A DNA stretch of 64,000 nt from an uncultured Verrucomicrobia subdivision 3 bacterium (GTDB lineage Bacteria > Verrucomicrobiota > Verrucomicrobiia > Limisphaerales > UBA11358), in assembly GCA_903895255.1 (NCBI GenBank), contig CAITTG010000101.1, forward strand, positions 28,991 through 92,990, read 5' to 3'. The notes below the pieces were generated by a model. It made no database searches and was not told the DNA's origin. It saw only the letters and a program-made list of their open reading frames with translations. A program made the translations under genes and the position numbers. Positions 32,815 to 42,084 of this stretch are shown here, in pieces. Position 1 is the stretch's first letter. The number at the start of each line of letters is the position of its first letter.

Positions 32815-32928
32815 AAAATCCTCCGTTTTTCCCCTCCCAGCTTGCCGCCTTTGCCTTAAATCCCCCTCCACTTTCCCTGCATTTGCACAGTTGAACTCCC
32901 CCGCCGCCTCGGCTATTTTGTCTGGATT

Positions 32929-34305
32929 ATGACATTGACGGAAAAGATTCTCGCCCGCGCCGCCGGCAAACCCCGGGTGCAGGCTGGTGACAACATCTGG
33001 GTGAACGCCGACGTGCTCATGACCCACGACGTCTGCGGCCCGGGCACCATTGGGGTGTTCAAGCGCGAATTCGGCAAGACCGCCAAGGTCTGGGACCGGC
33101 AGCGCATTGTCATCATTCCCGACCATTACATTTTCACCGCCGATTCCAAGTCCAACCGCAATGTGGACATCCTGCGCGATTTCGTGCGCGAACAGGACCT
33201 GCCTTATTTCTACGACGTCATTGATGATCCGGACGGCCATTGGGTGTTCGACGCCAGCAAAGGCAACACCAAGCGCCAGTACGGCTCCAATTACGCCGGC
33301 GTGTGCCACACCGCGCTCCCGCAAAAAGGCCACACCCGCCCGGGCGAAATCCTCTTCGGCACCGATTCCCACACCTGCATGGCCGGGGCCTTCAATCAAT
33401 TTGCCACCGGCATTGGCAACACCGACGCCGGGTTCGTCATGGGCACCGGCAAGCTGCTCATCAAGGTGCCCGAAACCATGCACTTCCGACTGGAAGGCAA
33501 ACTCCAGCCCGGCGTGATGGCCAAGGATATCATCCTCCATTGCATCGGCGAAATCGGCTTTGACGGCGCCACCTACCGCGCCATGCAGTTCGATGGCCCC
33601 GGCGCCTCGAACCTCTCCATTGACGACCGCATGACCGTGGCCAACATGGCCATCGAAGCCGGCGGCAAGAACGGCATCTTTGAATTCGACGCCCGCACGG
33701 CCGAGTATGTGGATGCCCGGACCCGCAAAAACGGCACCAAGACCCAGTACGAGCCGGTCGAAGCCGACAAGGACCAGAAGTTCGTGTATGAACTCGTGGT
33801 GGACCTCGACCAGCTCGAACCCACCGTGGCGTGCCATCCCGACCCCGGCCAGCGCAAAAAGGCCAAGGAAATGGGCAATGTCAAACTGGACCGCGCCTAT
33901 GTCGGCTCCTGCACCGGTGGCAAAACCAGCGACTTCGTGGAATTCGCCCGCGTCCTGCGCGGCAAACACGTGGTGATCGACACCTTCGGCGTGCCCGCCA
34001 CGCCGGAGATCGTGCACGACTTGCAATCCACCCGCTGGGGCAAGGACACCATCTGGCAGATCCTCGTGGATGCCGGGGTGCAAATGACCGAAAACGCCGG
34101 CTGCGCCGCCTGTCTGGGCGGACCGGTGGACACCTTCGGCCGCATCAACAAGTCCGGCATCAATTGCATCAGCGCCACCAACCGGAATTTCCCCGGCCGC
34201 ATGGGCGACAAGGAAAGCAAAGTGTTCCTCGCCTCGCCCGCCACCGTGGCGGCGAGCGCCCTCACCGGCAAGGTGACCGATCCGCGCGAGTATTTGCCGA
34301 ATTGA
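32929..34305 (+). CDS. LeuC-type 3-isopropylmalate dehydratase large subunit (or homoaconitase-like)
   Basis: The 458-residue protein is in the aconitase superfamily. The three Fe-S ligands are Cys328 (GSCTGGKTSDF), Cys392 and Cys395 (GCAACLGG). Conserved parts are LTEKILARAAGKPRVQAGD, IIPDHYIFTADSKSNRNVDI, ILFGTDSHTCMAGAFNQFATG and the C-terminal SATNRNFPGRMG. Bacterial isomerases of this form include LeuC and the HacA/homoaconitase-like proteins of about 420-470 residues. No LeuD small subunit is adjacent, so a partner must lie elsewhere. The HicB frame overlaps its stop. Confidence 0.88.
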   Translation: MTLTEKILARAAGKPRVQAGDNIWVNADVLMTHDVCGPGTIGVFKREFGKTAKVWDRQRIVIIPDHYIFTADSKSNRNVDILRDFVREQDLPYFYDVIDDPDGHWVFDASKGNTKRQYGSNYAGVCHTALPQKGHTRPGEILFGTDSHTCMAGAFNQFATGIGNTDAGFVMGTGKLLIKVPETMHFRLEGKLQPGVMAKDIILHCIGEIGFDGATYRAMQFDGPGASNLSIDDRMTVANMAIEAGGKNGIFEFDARTAEYVDARTRKNGTKTQYEPVEADKDQKFVYELVVDLDQLEPTVACHPDPGQRKKAKEMGNVKLDRAYVGSCTGGKTSDFVEFARVLRGKHVVIDTFGVPATPEIVHDLQSTRWGKDTIWQILVDAGVQMTENAGCAACLGGPVDTFGRINKSGINCISATNRNFPGRMGDKESKVFLASPATVAASALTGKVTDPREYLPN

Positions 34306-34514
34306 GCCCCCAATACGGTATCATGGTTTATTGGAGCGGGGACGACGGCTGTTTTCTGGCCGAAGTCCCCGAGTTGCCCGCCCTCATAGCTGATGGGCCA
34401 ACCCGCATTGCCGCGTTACAAAACGCCGAGGAAATGATTGATGCCTGCGTAAAAACCGCGCGAGAAGCCGGTTGGCCCTTGCCGGAACCGGGAGGACGGC
34501 TGGCTTTCGCCTAA
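34302..34514 (+). CDS. HicB-type antitoxin, orphan
   Basis: A TTG at 34302 overlaps the dehydratase stop and starts a 70-residue frame; ATG 34323 is an alternative. The frame reads SPQYGIMVYWSGDDGCFLAE and VPELPALIADGPTRIAALQNA, the short HicB-like domain, with REAGWPLPEP following. HicB proteins block HicA mRNases. No HicA gene is adjacent. The small size leaves only the partial RNase-H-like fold. It is likely an antitoxin remnant or solitary regulator. Confidence 0.6.
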   Translation: MSPQYGIMVYWSGDDGCFLAEVPELPALIADGPTRIAALQNAEEMIDACVKTAREAGWPLPEPGGRLAFA

Positions 34515-34580
34515 AAGGCGGCAACGATTAGCTCCTGCGCTAGGAGTTCCCTTGCAGGAGTTGCTGGATCACCCGGAGGG

Positions 34581-34823
34581 TTGAAAACCATCAACGTCTA
34601 CCCATTTTATTGTGGCCATGCTTTATTTCATGGCATGAAACCCGACATGTCACCGCTTGTTCCGGCTGGACAGCAGGTGCAGAACGGGAGGACCTTGGTT
34701 TTTGTGGTCCCAGAGGCTGAGGTTTTAAGCGTGGCCACCGGGCGGGAAATTCTGGATTCCGGGCGGGCCGGGCGGAATTCGCTCAATAGCACCGGACGCA
34801 TGGGCAAGCAGTTTACCCTCTGA
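34581..34823 (+). CDS. Weak hypothetical small ORF (TTG start)
   Basis: This 80-residue open frame from a TTG contains VYPFYCGHALFHGMKPDMSPL and LDSGRAGRNSLNSTGRMG. Codon use resembles coding only partly and no family was recognised. The surrounding gap 34515-34976 (462 bases) otherwise holds an imperfect inverted repeat around 34530-34565 (GCTCCTGC ... GCAGGAG) and no clear gene. I record it only as a low-confidence possibility. Confidence 0.2.
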   Translation: MKTINVYPFYCGHALFHGMKPDMSPLVPAGQQVQNGRTLVFVVPEAEVLSVATGREILDSGRAGRNSLNSTGRMGKQFTL

Positions 34824-34976
34824 ATTGGAAATACTTTGCCGCCGTGCCGGCCTGGGAATGACGCGCTAAATGGCGGGAACCATAATCGCCTGACCCAACG
34901 TTCAAAAATCGCCGGAAATTAACCTGTTCGACACGGTGCTGTAACGTGGGAGCTTCATATATTAAAGAAACTGACC

Positions 34977-36983
34977 ATGAAAAAAGTGCTTATCTTGACG
35001 GCGGGGTTCGGGGAAGGCCACAACGCCGCCGCGCGGAATCTGCGGGACGCACTCGAATTCATCTCGGATGAGGTTCAAGTGGAGGTTTTGGATCTGTTTG
35101 AGAGCACCTACGGCTCCATGAACACCCTCGCCCGGAGCGCTTATCTCAACATGGTGCAGTACGCCCCGAAGCTCTGGGGTGGCGTTTACAATCTGCTGGA
35201 TAATTCCAAATTTGTGGAAAACCGCCTCGGCGGCTTCACCAAACTCAAAAACGCGCTGGCCGACATCCTCCATGAAACCCAGCCGGATTGCGTGGTGTCC
35301 ACCTATCCGGTTTACGCGCACGTCATTCAGGAATTGTACCGCGATTACGCCGAAAAACCCTTCACCTTCATCACGGTGGTGACGGATGCCATCACCGTCA
35401 ATTCCGCCTGGTACAGCGCCACCAGCGATATTTTCTGCGTCGCCAACGAACCGACCGCCGAGGTCATGGAAAAAGCCGGGGTGCCCGCCGCCAAAATCCG
35501 CTCCCTGGGCTTTCCCGTGAGCTTGCAGTTCACCGAGGAGCCGGCCGTGCCGCTCCGGCTGCCGCTGGGCGAGGAGCCGCGCAAAATTTTATATGTCATC
35601 GGCACCGGCAAGAAAAAGGCGGGCAAGGTGATCGAACGGTTGCTCTCGCTGGCCAACGTGCAACTGACCATCGTCTGCGGGCGGGATGCCGAGTTGAAGG
35701 CCAAATTAATGGAGCGCACCAGCGAATTTGGCGAGCGCGTGCACGTCCTGGGCTGGACCAATCAGATGCCCAAGCTGCTGCTCACCCATCACGTCGTCAT
35801 CAGCAAAGCCGGCGGGGCCATCACCCAGGAGGCCATCGCCGCCCGCTGCCCCATGATCGTCAACCAGGTCATCCCCGGCCAGGAGGAGGGCAACGCCCGG
35901 CTCATCGGCGATTACAAACTGGGCGCGGTCGTGGAACGCAACCGCGAGGTGCCGGAACTCATTGAGGAGGCCTTTTCCCAGAAGGCGAAACTGTGGCAGG
36001 AATGGCGGAAAAACCTGCTCCGCATCAGCCGGCCCGATGCCGCCCTGACCCTCGCGGAACTCGTGCTCGCCGAGTGCGAGCACACCGACACCTCGCGCGA
36101 AAAAATCAAGTTGTTCAAGCCCGCCGACACCGGTCTGAAACCCGCCGGTCCCGGCGCGTCCGCCGGCGCGCCCCGCATGCTGCTCTGCGATTTTCACATT
36201 CACACCAGTTACTCGGATGGCAAGCTCACCGTGCCCGAGGTCGTGGATTTCTACGGCCGCCTGGGCTTCGATTGCATCTGCATCACCGACCATCTGGCCG
36301 ACCCCCGCCGACTGATCGGCAAGCTGGCCCGGCTGAGCAACATGACCGTGAGCGAAGACCAGCTCGGGGAATATTTCGAAGTCATCGCGCGCGAACGCCA
36401 GCGGGCCTGGCGCAAATACGGCATGATCGTGATGACCGGCATCGAGTTCAACAAGGACGGCTACACCAAGAAAACCTCCGCGCATTTGCTGGGCATCGAC
36501 CTCAAGGCCCCCATCGACTCCGCGCTGGACCTGCCCGAAACCATTGCCCACATTCACGCCCAGGGCGGCCTGGCCGTCGCCTCCCATCCGCACATCATGA
36601 AAAGCGAATGGGGCAAAAACACGCTCTACCTGTGGGAAAACCACGAGAAGTTTGCCCACCTGATCGACGCTTGGGAAATCGCCAACCGCCATAATATATT
36701 CGATTGTGTGGGCATGAAACGCCTGCCGTTTCTGGGCAACAGCGACTTTCACAAGCCCAAGCACATCTATTCCTGGAAAACCCTGCTCTACTGCGAAAAA
36801 GAAGCCGAGGCGATCAAGGAATGCGTCCGCCGCAACGAACACGTCTCCATCACCCTCTACCGGGAAAACAACCAGCTCGTGGCCAATTCCCCCCTGCGCC
36901 AGGCGACAGTCAGCGCCACCACCGACCCGCGGGAAATCATCGTCCCCTCCGCCGCGGCCATGATCGGCGCGCACAGCCATTAA
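34977..36983 (+). CDS. Glycosyltransferase (MGDG synthase/GT28 type) fused to a PHP metal-hydrolase domain
   Basis: The 668-residue protein has two domains. Residues about 1-370 are a GT-B glycosyltransferase of the diacylglycerol glucosyltransferase/MGDG synthase/MurG type: LTAGFGEGHNAAARNLRDAL, then VVTDAITVNSAWY and VISKAGGAITQEAIAARCP (nucleotide-sugar site). Residues about 401-640 are a PHP domain with metal ligands HIHTSYSDG, CITDHL, MTGIEF, ASHPH and GNSDFHKP. The linker is short and Pro/Gly-rich. GT28 enzymes build membrane glycolipids; PHP domains hydrolyse phosphoesters. One chain with both suggests coupled synthesis and phosphate removal, which is inference. Confidence 0.8.
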   Translation: MKKVLILTAGFGEGHNAAARNLRDALEFISDEVQVEVLDLFESTYGSMNTLARSAYLNMVQYAPKLWGGVYNLLDNSKFVENRLGGFTKLKNALADILHETQPDCVVSTYPVYAHVIQELYRDYAEKPFTFITVVTDAITVNSAWYSATSDIFCVANEPTAEVMEKAGVPAAKIRSLGFPVSLQFTEEPAVPLRLPLGEEPRKILYVIGTGKKKAGKVIERLLSLANVQLTIVCGRDAELKAKLMERTSEFGERVHVLGWTNQMPKLLLTHHVVISKAGGAITQEAIAARCPMIVNQVIPGQEEGNARLIGDYKLGAVVERNREVPELIEEAFSQKAKLWQEWRKNLLRISRPDAALTLAELVLAECEHTDTSREKIKLFKPADTGLKPAGPGASAGAPRMLLCDFHIHTSYSDGKLTVPEVVDFYGRLGFDCICITDHLADPRRLIGKLARLSNMTVSEDQLGEYFEVIARERQRAWRKYGMIVMTGIEFNKDGYTKKTSAHLLGIDLKAPIDSALDLPETIAHIHAQGGLAVASHPHIMKSEWGKNTLYLWENHEKFAHLIDAWEIANRHNIFDCVGMKRLPFLGNSDFHKPKHIYSWKTLLYCEKEAEAIKECVRRNEHVSITLYRENNQLVANSPLRQATVSATTDPREIIVPSAAAMIGAHSH

Positions 36984-36984
36984 A

Positions 36985-37120
36985 CCGCCGCTCCCCCGGC
37001 GCGCGGGTCCGTAACCCGCCGCCCTCCCGCCAGCCGTGTGACGATGGCATTCAGTTCGCCTCCCCGCCGGCAAATTCATTCGTCCTATTCGTCCTGTCGG
37101 TCCCATTGATTATTCTCTGA
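36985..37120. repeat. Intergenic direct repeat, copy A
   Basis: About 136 bases from CCGCCGCTCCCCCGGCGC through the TATTCGTCCTGTCGGTCCCAT and ATTATTCTCTG parts. It is nearly repeated at 37350-37484. It contains a small hairpin GCGGGTCCGTAACCCGC. The whole gap 36984-37474 is filled with such repeats and holds no gene. Confidence 0.8.
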
Positions 37121-37200
37121 AGTTTGACTTTTGGCGTTTGAAGTTTCGGCCCCTCCCCCAGACCCAACCAAGCCCAATTACTGCTCGCCGCCCCCCTCTG

Positions 37201-37284
37201 CGGGCTGAAAGCCCGTAATGTTACAGCCCGGGATGCAGGCCCGGGTACATTCCCACCAAAATCCCCGCCGCCCTGTAAGGGCGG
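37201..37284. repeat. Three tandem short hairpins
   Basis: Three inverted repeats follow one another: CGGGCT-GAA-AGCCCG (37201-37215), CCCGGG...CCCGGG (37227-37245) and CCGCCCT-GTA-AGGGCGG (37268-37284). The middle reads AGCCCGGGATGCAGGC. They belong to a palindromic intergenic element, probably forming small RNA or DNA hairpins. They lie between the two copies of the direct repeat. Confidence 0.6.
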
Positions 37285-37349
37285 GACCATCCTCGTGGAG
37301 CTTGAATATTGATTATTCTCTGGAGCTTGGATGTTGGAATTTGCGCTCC

Positions 37350-37484
37350 CCGCCGCTCCCCCGGCGCGCGGGTCCGTGACCCGCAGCACGCCCTCCAGCC
37401 GTGTGACGATGGCATTCAGTTCTCTTCCCCGCCGGCAAATTCACAGGTCCTATTCGTCCTGTCGGTCCCATTGGTTATTCTCTG
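37350..37484. repeat. Intergenic direct repeat, copy B
   Basis: This is the second copy of the 136-base repeat, with GCGGGTCCGTGACCCGC in the hairpin. It runs through the addB stop codon at 37475. A third partial copy of the ATTATTCTCTGGAGCTTGGA edge is at about 37310-37340. The last residues of AddB (GNSKSQHPSSRE) are thus encoded by repeat sequence. Confidence 0.75.
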
Positions 37485-40400
37485 GAGCTTGGATGTTGGG
37501 ATTTGGAATTTCCTCCCCCGTCTCCCGCCGCCCTCAACCGCCGGTACGCATGCGTCCACGGATCAATCCGGCACGCCGCCGCATAATCACAATAATCACA
37601 CGGCGTGCTGCTCCCCTTCCGGTACGGATCCACTGCCGCCGCCCCGGCGTAGATCCGCCGGCCCATGCTCACCAACTGCGTCTCCACCCCGTCCAGCAGG
37701 GCCACAAATTCCGCCCGGCCCAGCGCCTCGGACGACCCTTTGTGCAGGCTCCCATCCTTGTTCACCCGATAGTTAAACTGGTCCGCATTTCCCGCCCGGT
37801 CCAGTTGCGGCAGCCGGCTCGCGTCAAATTTTCCCGTGTGCCGGTACGCCTGCCGCCGCGCCTGCGCCGCCCCCGCAATCACCTCGTCCCGCGTCCCGCC
37901 CGCTTCAAACGCCCCGCGCAAATTCACGTAAAACACCCCCGCCGGTTCAATGTGTCGGAGGCCCGGCAGCAAGTCCGGCTGCGGCCAGTGGCGTAGTACA
38001 TTGAGATACGCCAGCAGTTGCAATTGCACCCCGTTTTCCACCAGCACCGGATCCAGCTTTTTGCCGCCGGACTTGTAATCAATGATCACCGCCAGCGCCG
38101 TGTCCCCGCCGGGTTCACGCCAGAGATCCACCCGGTCAATCCGCCCGTGCAATGCCAGTTTGAGCCCCGGAAAATCCGGACCCAGCGGCACCTCCCAGGC
38201 CGGCAGCCGCGCACCGGGTTTGTTATCAAACGCCGCCTCCGCCAGGGTGGGATCAAAATCATACTGCCCGCGCAACCAGGTCACGATCACCTCCACAAAA
38301 TCCTGCAAGGCCCCCGTCATCGCCCGCGCGGCGAAGAGCGTTTTCGCCGAATCCCGGAACAGCCCGTCCCGATATTCCGGCATCAGTTCCCGGGCAATCG
38401 CCCCAATGGTTTCCCGCGCTTCCAGCGGCGTCAAATCCCGCCACGGCCGGTGGACGGCCTCCAGCCGCTCGTGAAACATCTTGAGCACGTCATGCTGGAA
38501 ATTCCCGCGCTCGCGGGCATCCAGTTCAAATAATTTGCGCTCGCCCGCTTGCAAACCGGACTTCACAAAAAACCGGAACGGACACGCCGCGAATTCCTCG
38601 AGCCGGCTCACCGAAGTCCGCAGCGTCGCCCCGTACAGGGCGCGCGCCCGCGCCGGCGTCAGCGATTCGTTCGGTAACGGCTCGCGCAACGCTCCCAACT
38701 CGCGCACCCGTTCTGCCACCAACGGCAGCGCCAGCAAGTCCGCCCACTGCGGCGTGCCCGCCGGAACGGTCGGCGGCAACGGTGGCAAGCCGAGCAGTCC
38801 CGGCGCCAGTTCCCTCGCCGTTTCGGCCTCCTGCCAGGGGCGGTCCACCGCAAAAGCTTCCGTGACCAGCCCCGGAAAAAGCCGCTGCACCTGGCCGATA
38901 AAGGGCGAGGGATTCAGCGCCGTGCCGGCGGCATCGTGCCGCGCGTACGTCAGCCACAAGTGCTCGCTGGAACGTGTGCACGCGATGTACCCGTAAAACC
39001 GCTCCCGCGCCAGCCGTTCCCGCAAGTCCGGCCCCAGCAGGATGCCCTGCTGACTGAGTTCCGCGCGATCATCCTCCGTGAGAATCGTGGCCGGCGCGGG
39101 CGTGGCCGGAAACACCCCCTCGTTCAAGCCCAGCACCAAGGTGAGTTTTAATTCCGGATTCCGCGCCCGGTCAATCGCCCCCACCAGCACCTGGTCCAGC
39201 GCCGGCGGAATGACCCCCACGGTCAGCCCGGCCAGCCCGGCATCGAGAATCGGCAGCCAGTCGCGCAACGCCAGGGGCTCATCCGCAAAGGCCTCTTCCA
39301 CATTTTCCAGCCAGTCATGCATTTGCTCCAGCACCGTGCGGTGAACCGCCGCCTCGCTGACCCCGGCCGTGCTCCATCGCTCCAAAATCTCCTCCACCTT
39401 CAGCGCCTGCCAGAGCTGGCGCACTGCCGCCGCCAGTTGACCGCCCGTGGGACGCGACTGGTTCACCCCCAGCCGCCGGGCCAGTTCACCAAACGGCGGG
39501 TAAACGGCCTGGCGCACCGCCTCCACCCATTCCGCCAGCCCGGGAGCATCGCTAATGGGAATCGGTTCCCGCCATTTTTTCCCCCGCCAGCCCCGCGCAA
39601 GCGACTCATTTTCCAGCCGGTCAATCTCCGTCTCCGCCACCGGGGCAAACCCCGCCTTTAACGCGCTGAACCAGTCCTCCTGCGCCCAGTCATAGGCCAC
39701 CGTGCGCAACGCGCTCCGCGTCAGTTCCGCCAGCGGGTGATGCGCGATGGATTCCCGCCGGTCCAGGAAAAACGGGATGTCGTGCCGCCGAAAGCTCCGC
39801 GCCAGCGCCTTGTGATAACCCTCCAGACTGCGCACGATCACTGCACAATCGCGGTAACGCCCGCCGCCGCGCACAAAATCCCGAATCGTCCGCGCCGCCA
39901 GGGTGGCCTCCGCCTCGGCATCCGCGCCGACCGCCAGGCGCACCCCGTTGGCAGGAATCGCCGGCCCCGGCTGCGGCGGAAAATTCCCCGCCCAGGCCAG
40001 TTCCAGTGCCCGCAACGCCGGACTGGCCGCAAACCGCGTGGTGCCTGAATCGCGGCCCAGCACCTCCACCGTCACCACCGCGTCCGGCCGCCGCGCCACC
40101 CGCTCCCGGCATTGCTGGTAAAGCCGCCCCACCGCCGCCCATATGGACAGCCAGGACCCCCCGCCTGCCGCCGTGTCCCCCAGGCAAAACGCCAGCGTCA
40201 CCTCCCGGCAATGCGGCAGCACCGCCATCAACAAATCCAGTTCCTGCGGCGTCATCTCCGCAAACCCATCCAGCCACAACCGCCCGATGCCCAGTTGCAA
40301 CGCCGGTTGCCGTCCCGGAGCCAGCAAGCGCGCCGCCAGGTCCAGCAAATGACTCCCATCCTGCAACCCATGGTCATCCGTCCATTTCCGGTACGCCTCC

Positions 40401-40951
40401 AGCAAAATCGCCAGATCCGCCAGCTTCGCCCTGAGCTCTGCCGACCCCTCCCCCCGCCCCGCCATTTCGCGCAGTTTGCCCGGGCTCACGCGGTGCTGCT
40501 GTAATTCGGCCAGCAGCCGACTCAATAATCCGGCAAACCCCGTCCGCCGCGCACTCCGGCGAAATAATTGCAACTCGCCCTCGTGCAACATCAGCAACGC
40601 GCGCAGCACCATCACCCGGCCTTCCTCGCTCAAATAATGCGGGGCCACCACCCCGGCCTGGTCCAGCACGAAGTCCGCCAGCCGCTCAAAGGAAAGAATC
40701 TGCAACCGCGCAAAGCCCGCCAAACCCCCCGTCGCCAGTAATTGCCGTTCGAGTTGAAAGGTCGCCTGTTTCGGGGCGAGCAGAATTAACGGTTCGCCCG
40801 CCGGGTCGGCCGCCAGTGCCGTCCGCACCTCCGCCAGACAGCGCCACGTCTTGCCGCTGCCCGCGGGTCCCAGGAGAAAACGCACGTGCACGACCTTGTT
40901 TTCGCCCAATCCCGCCCTCACGGAAAGCAATTTATGCGCGACAAACGCCAA
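37475..40951 (-). CDS. addB: AddB-like helicase-nuclease subunit, PD-(D/E)XK nuclease
   Basis: The protein has 1158 residues from ATG 40951; the true start may be GTG 40891, which leaves MHVRFLLGPAGSGKTW. The Walker A motif GPAGSGKT is at residues 28-35. The helicase-like part extends to about 780; a C-terminal RecB-type nuclease has VIIDYKSGGKKLDPV (the Asp and Lys of the PD-DXK core). The AddB iron-sulfur cysteines are visible at 790 (FAACPFRFF) and 1118, 1121 and 1127 (CDYCDYAAAC). The subunit repairs double-strand breaks with AddA, which is absent from the window. Confidence 0.82.
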   Translation of the reverse strand: MAFVAHKLLSVRAGLGENKVVHVRFLLGPAGSGKTWRCLAEVRTALAADPAGEPLILLAPKQATFQLERQLLATGGLAGFARLQILSFERLADFVLDQAGVVAPHYLSEEGRVMVLRALLMLHEGELQLFRRSARRTGFAGLLSRLLAELQQHRVSPGKLREMAGRGEGSAELRAKLADLAILLEAYRKWTDDHGLQDGSHLLDLAARLLAPGRQPALQLGIGRLWLDGFAEMTPQELDLLMAVLPHCREVTLAFCLGDTAAGGGSWLSIWAAVGRLYQQCRERVARRPDAVVTVEVLGRDSGTTRFAASPALRALELAWAGNFPPQPGPAIPANGVRLAVGADAEAEATLAARTIRDFVRGGGRYRDCAVIVRSLEGYHKALARSFRRHDIPFFLDRRESIAHHPLAELTRSALRTVAYDWAQEDWFSALKAGFAPVAETEIDRLENESLARGWRGKKWREPIPISDAPGLAEWVEAVRQAVYPPFGELARRLGVNQSRPTGGQLAAAVRQLWQALKVEEILERWSTAGVSEAAVHRTVLEQMHDWLENVEEAFADEPLALRDWLPILDAGLAGLTVGVIPPALDQVLVGAIDRARNPELKLTLVLGLNEGVFPATPAPATILTEDDRAELSQQGILLGPDLRERLARERFYGYIACTRSSEHLWLTYARHDAAGTALNPSPFIGQVQRLFPGLVTEAFAVDRPWQEAETARELAPGLLGLPPLPPTVPAGTPQWADLLALPLVAERVRELGALREPLPNESLTPARARALYGATLRTSVSRLEEFAACPFRFFVKSGLQAGERKLFELDARERGNFQHDVLKMFHERLEAVHRPWRDLTPLEARETIGAIARELMPEYRDGLFRDSAKTLFAARAMTGALQDFVEVIVTWLRGQYDFDPTLAEAAFDNKPGARLPAWEVPLGPDFPGLKLALHGRIDRVDLWREPGGDTALAVIIDYKSGGKKLDPVLVENGVQLQLLAYLNVLRHWPQPDLLPGLRHIEPAGVFYVNLRGAFEAGGTRDEVIAGAAQARRQAYRHTGKFDASRLPQLDRAGNADQFNYRVNKDGSLHKGSSEALGRAEFVALLDGVETQLVSMGRRIYAGAAAVDPYRKGSSTPCDYCDYAAACRIDPWTHAYRRLRAAGDGGGNSKSQHPSSRE

Positions 40952-40983
40952 TTATTTTTTATTTCCTTTCCCCGCCACCTGCC

Positions 40984-40989
40984 TATAAT
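40984..40989 (+). promoter_or_regulatory. Candidate -10 element of the aldolase promoter
   Basis: A perfect TATAAT lies 57 bases before the aldolase start. The upstream -35 region (TTTCCT) is weak. It is the only recognisable promoter element in the divergent gap between addB and the aldolase gene. Confidence 0.4.
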
Positions 40990-41046
40990 GCCCGTTAGTT
41001 GGGACAATTGTTAAGGATTTGCGGTGAATTAAAACTTTAGAACATT

Positions 41047-42009
41047 ATGCCATTAACACATACAAAAGACCTCTTCGCGAAAGCGTTGAAGGGCAAATAT
41101 GCGCTCGGCGCGTTCAACGTTAACAACATGGAACTCATCCAGGCCATCGTGGAAGCCTGTGAGGAGGAGAAGGCGCCGCTGATGCTGCAAATCTCCAAGG
41201 GCGCCCGCCAGTATGCCAATCCCATTTACCTCAAAAAATTGATCGAGGCCGCCGTCAGCCTCTCCACCGTGCCCATCGCGGTCCATCTGGACCACGGCGA
41301 CACCTTCGAATTGTGCAAGGAATGCATCGATGAAGGGTTCACCAGCGTCATGATCGATGCCAGCCACGAGCCTTGGGAAAAGAACATCGAGATCACCAAG
41401 AAAGTGGTCGAATACGCTCACAAATATAACTGCTCCGTGGAATCCGAACTCGGCCACCTCGTCGGCGCGCAGTTCGATGAAGGTGAAGAAGGCGGCGCCC
41501 ACTCCATGAGCGGCCACTACACCAACCCCGAGGAAGCCGTCGAATTCGTCAAACAATCCGGCTGCGACTCCCTGGCCATTGCCATCGGCAACTCCCATGG
41601 TGCCTATAAATTCAAAGGCGAGCAGCACCTGGACCTCGAACGCCTTAAAGCCATCAAGAAAGCGCTCCTCGAAGCCAACCTCGGCGATTATCCCCTCGTT
41701 TTGCACGGTGCCTCCAGCGTGCCCGCTTATCTCGTCACCGAGATCAACAAGTACGGTGGCAAAATGCCCGACGCCCAGGGCGTGCCGGAATCCGACATCG
41801 AAGTCGCCCGCCGCGTGGGTTGCACGAAGGTCAACATCGACACCGACCTGCGCATGGCCATGACTGCCGCCATCCGCAAAGTGTTCTCCGAGAAACCCGG
41901 CGAATTCGATCCCCGCAAGTACCTCGGACCGGCCCGCCAAGGCGTCAAAGACCTCGTGCGCCACAAAGTCAAAAACGTGCTCTGCTGCGCCGGCCACGCT
42001 TTCGACTAA
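41047..42009 (+). CDS. fba: Class II fructose-bisphosphate aldolase
   Basis: The 320-residue protein has the zinc aldolase plan: KYALGAFNVNNMELIQAIVEA, VPIAVHLDHGDTFELCKECI (zinc His and catalytic Asp), SVESELGHLVGAQFDEGEEG, AIAIGNSHGAYKFKG (another zinc His), LVLHGASSVPAYLV (third zinc His) and TKVNIDTDLRMAMT. It splits fructose-1,6-bisphosphate into two triose phosphates in glycolysis and gluconeogenesis. Length is normal. It is followed by a strong terminator and stands alone. Confidence 0.95.
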   Translation: MPLTHTKDLFAKALKGKYALGAFNVNNMELIQAIVEACEEEKAPLMLQISKGARQYANPIYLKKLIEAAVSLSTVPIAVHLDHGDTFELCKECIDEGFTSVMIDASHEPWEKNIEITKKVVEYAHKYNCSVESELGHLVGAQFDEGEEGGAHSMSGHYTNPEEAVEFVKQSGCDSLAIAIGNSHGAYKFKGEQHLDLERLKAIKKALLEANLGDYPLVLHGASSVPAYLVTEINKYGGKMPDAQGVPESDIEVARRVGCTKVNIDTDLRMAMTAAIRKVFSEKPGEFDPRKYLGPARQGVKDLVRHKVKNVLCCAGHAFD

Positions 42010-42028
42010 ACCGATATTGACCTTCACC

Positions 42029-42059
42029 AGCCCCGGGCGAAATTGCCTGGGGCTTTTTT
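42029..42059 (+). terminator. Rho-independent terminator after aldolase gene
   Basis: A 10-bp stem (AGCCCCGGGC, loop GAAATT, GCCTGGGGCT with one G-T) is followed by six T, 20 bases after the aldolase stop. Confidence 0.9.
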
Positions 42060-42084
42060 ATTGCCCATGGCAATAGCGCACTTT

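Noticed and set aside
32722..34083. A 453-residue minus-strand frame opposite the LeuC-type gene
   Set aside because: The plus-strand frame has the Fe-S cysteines and aconitase motifs. The opposite frame is a compositional shadow.
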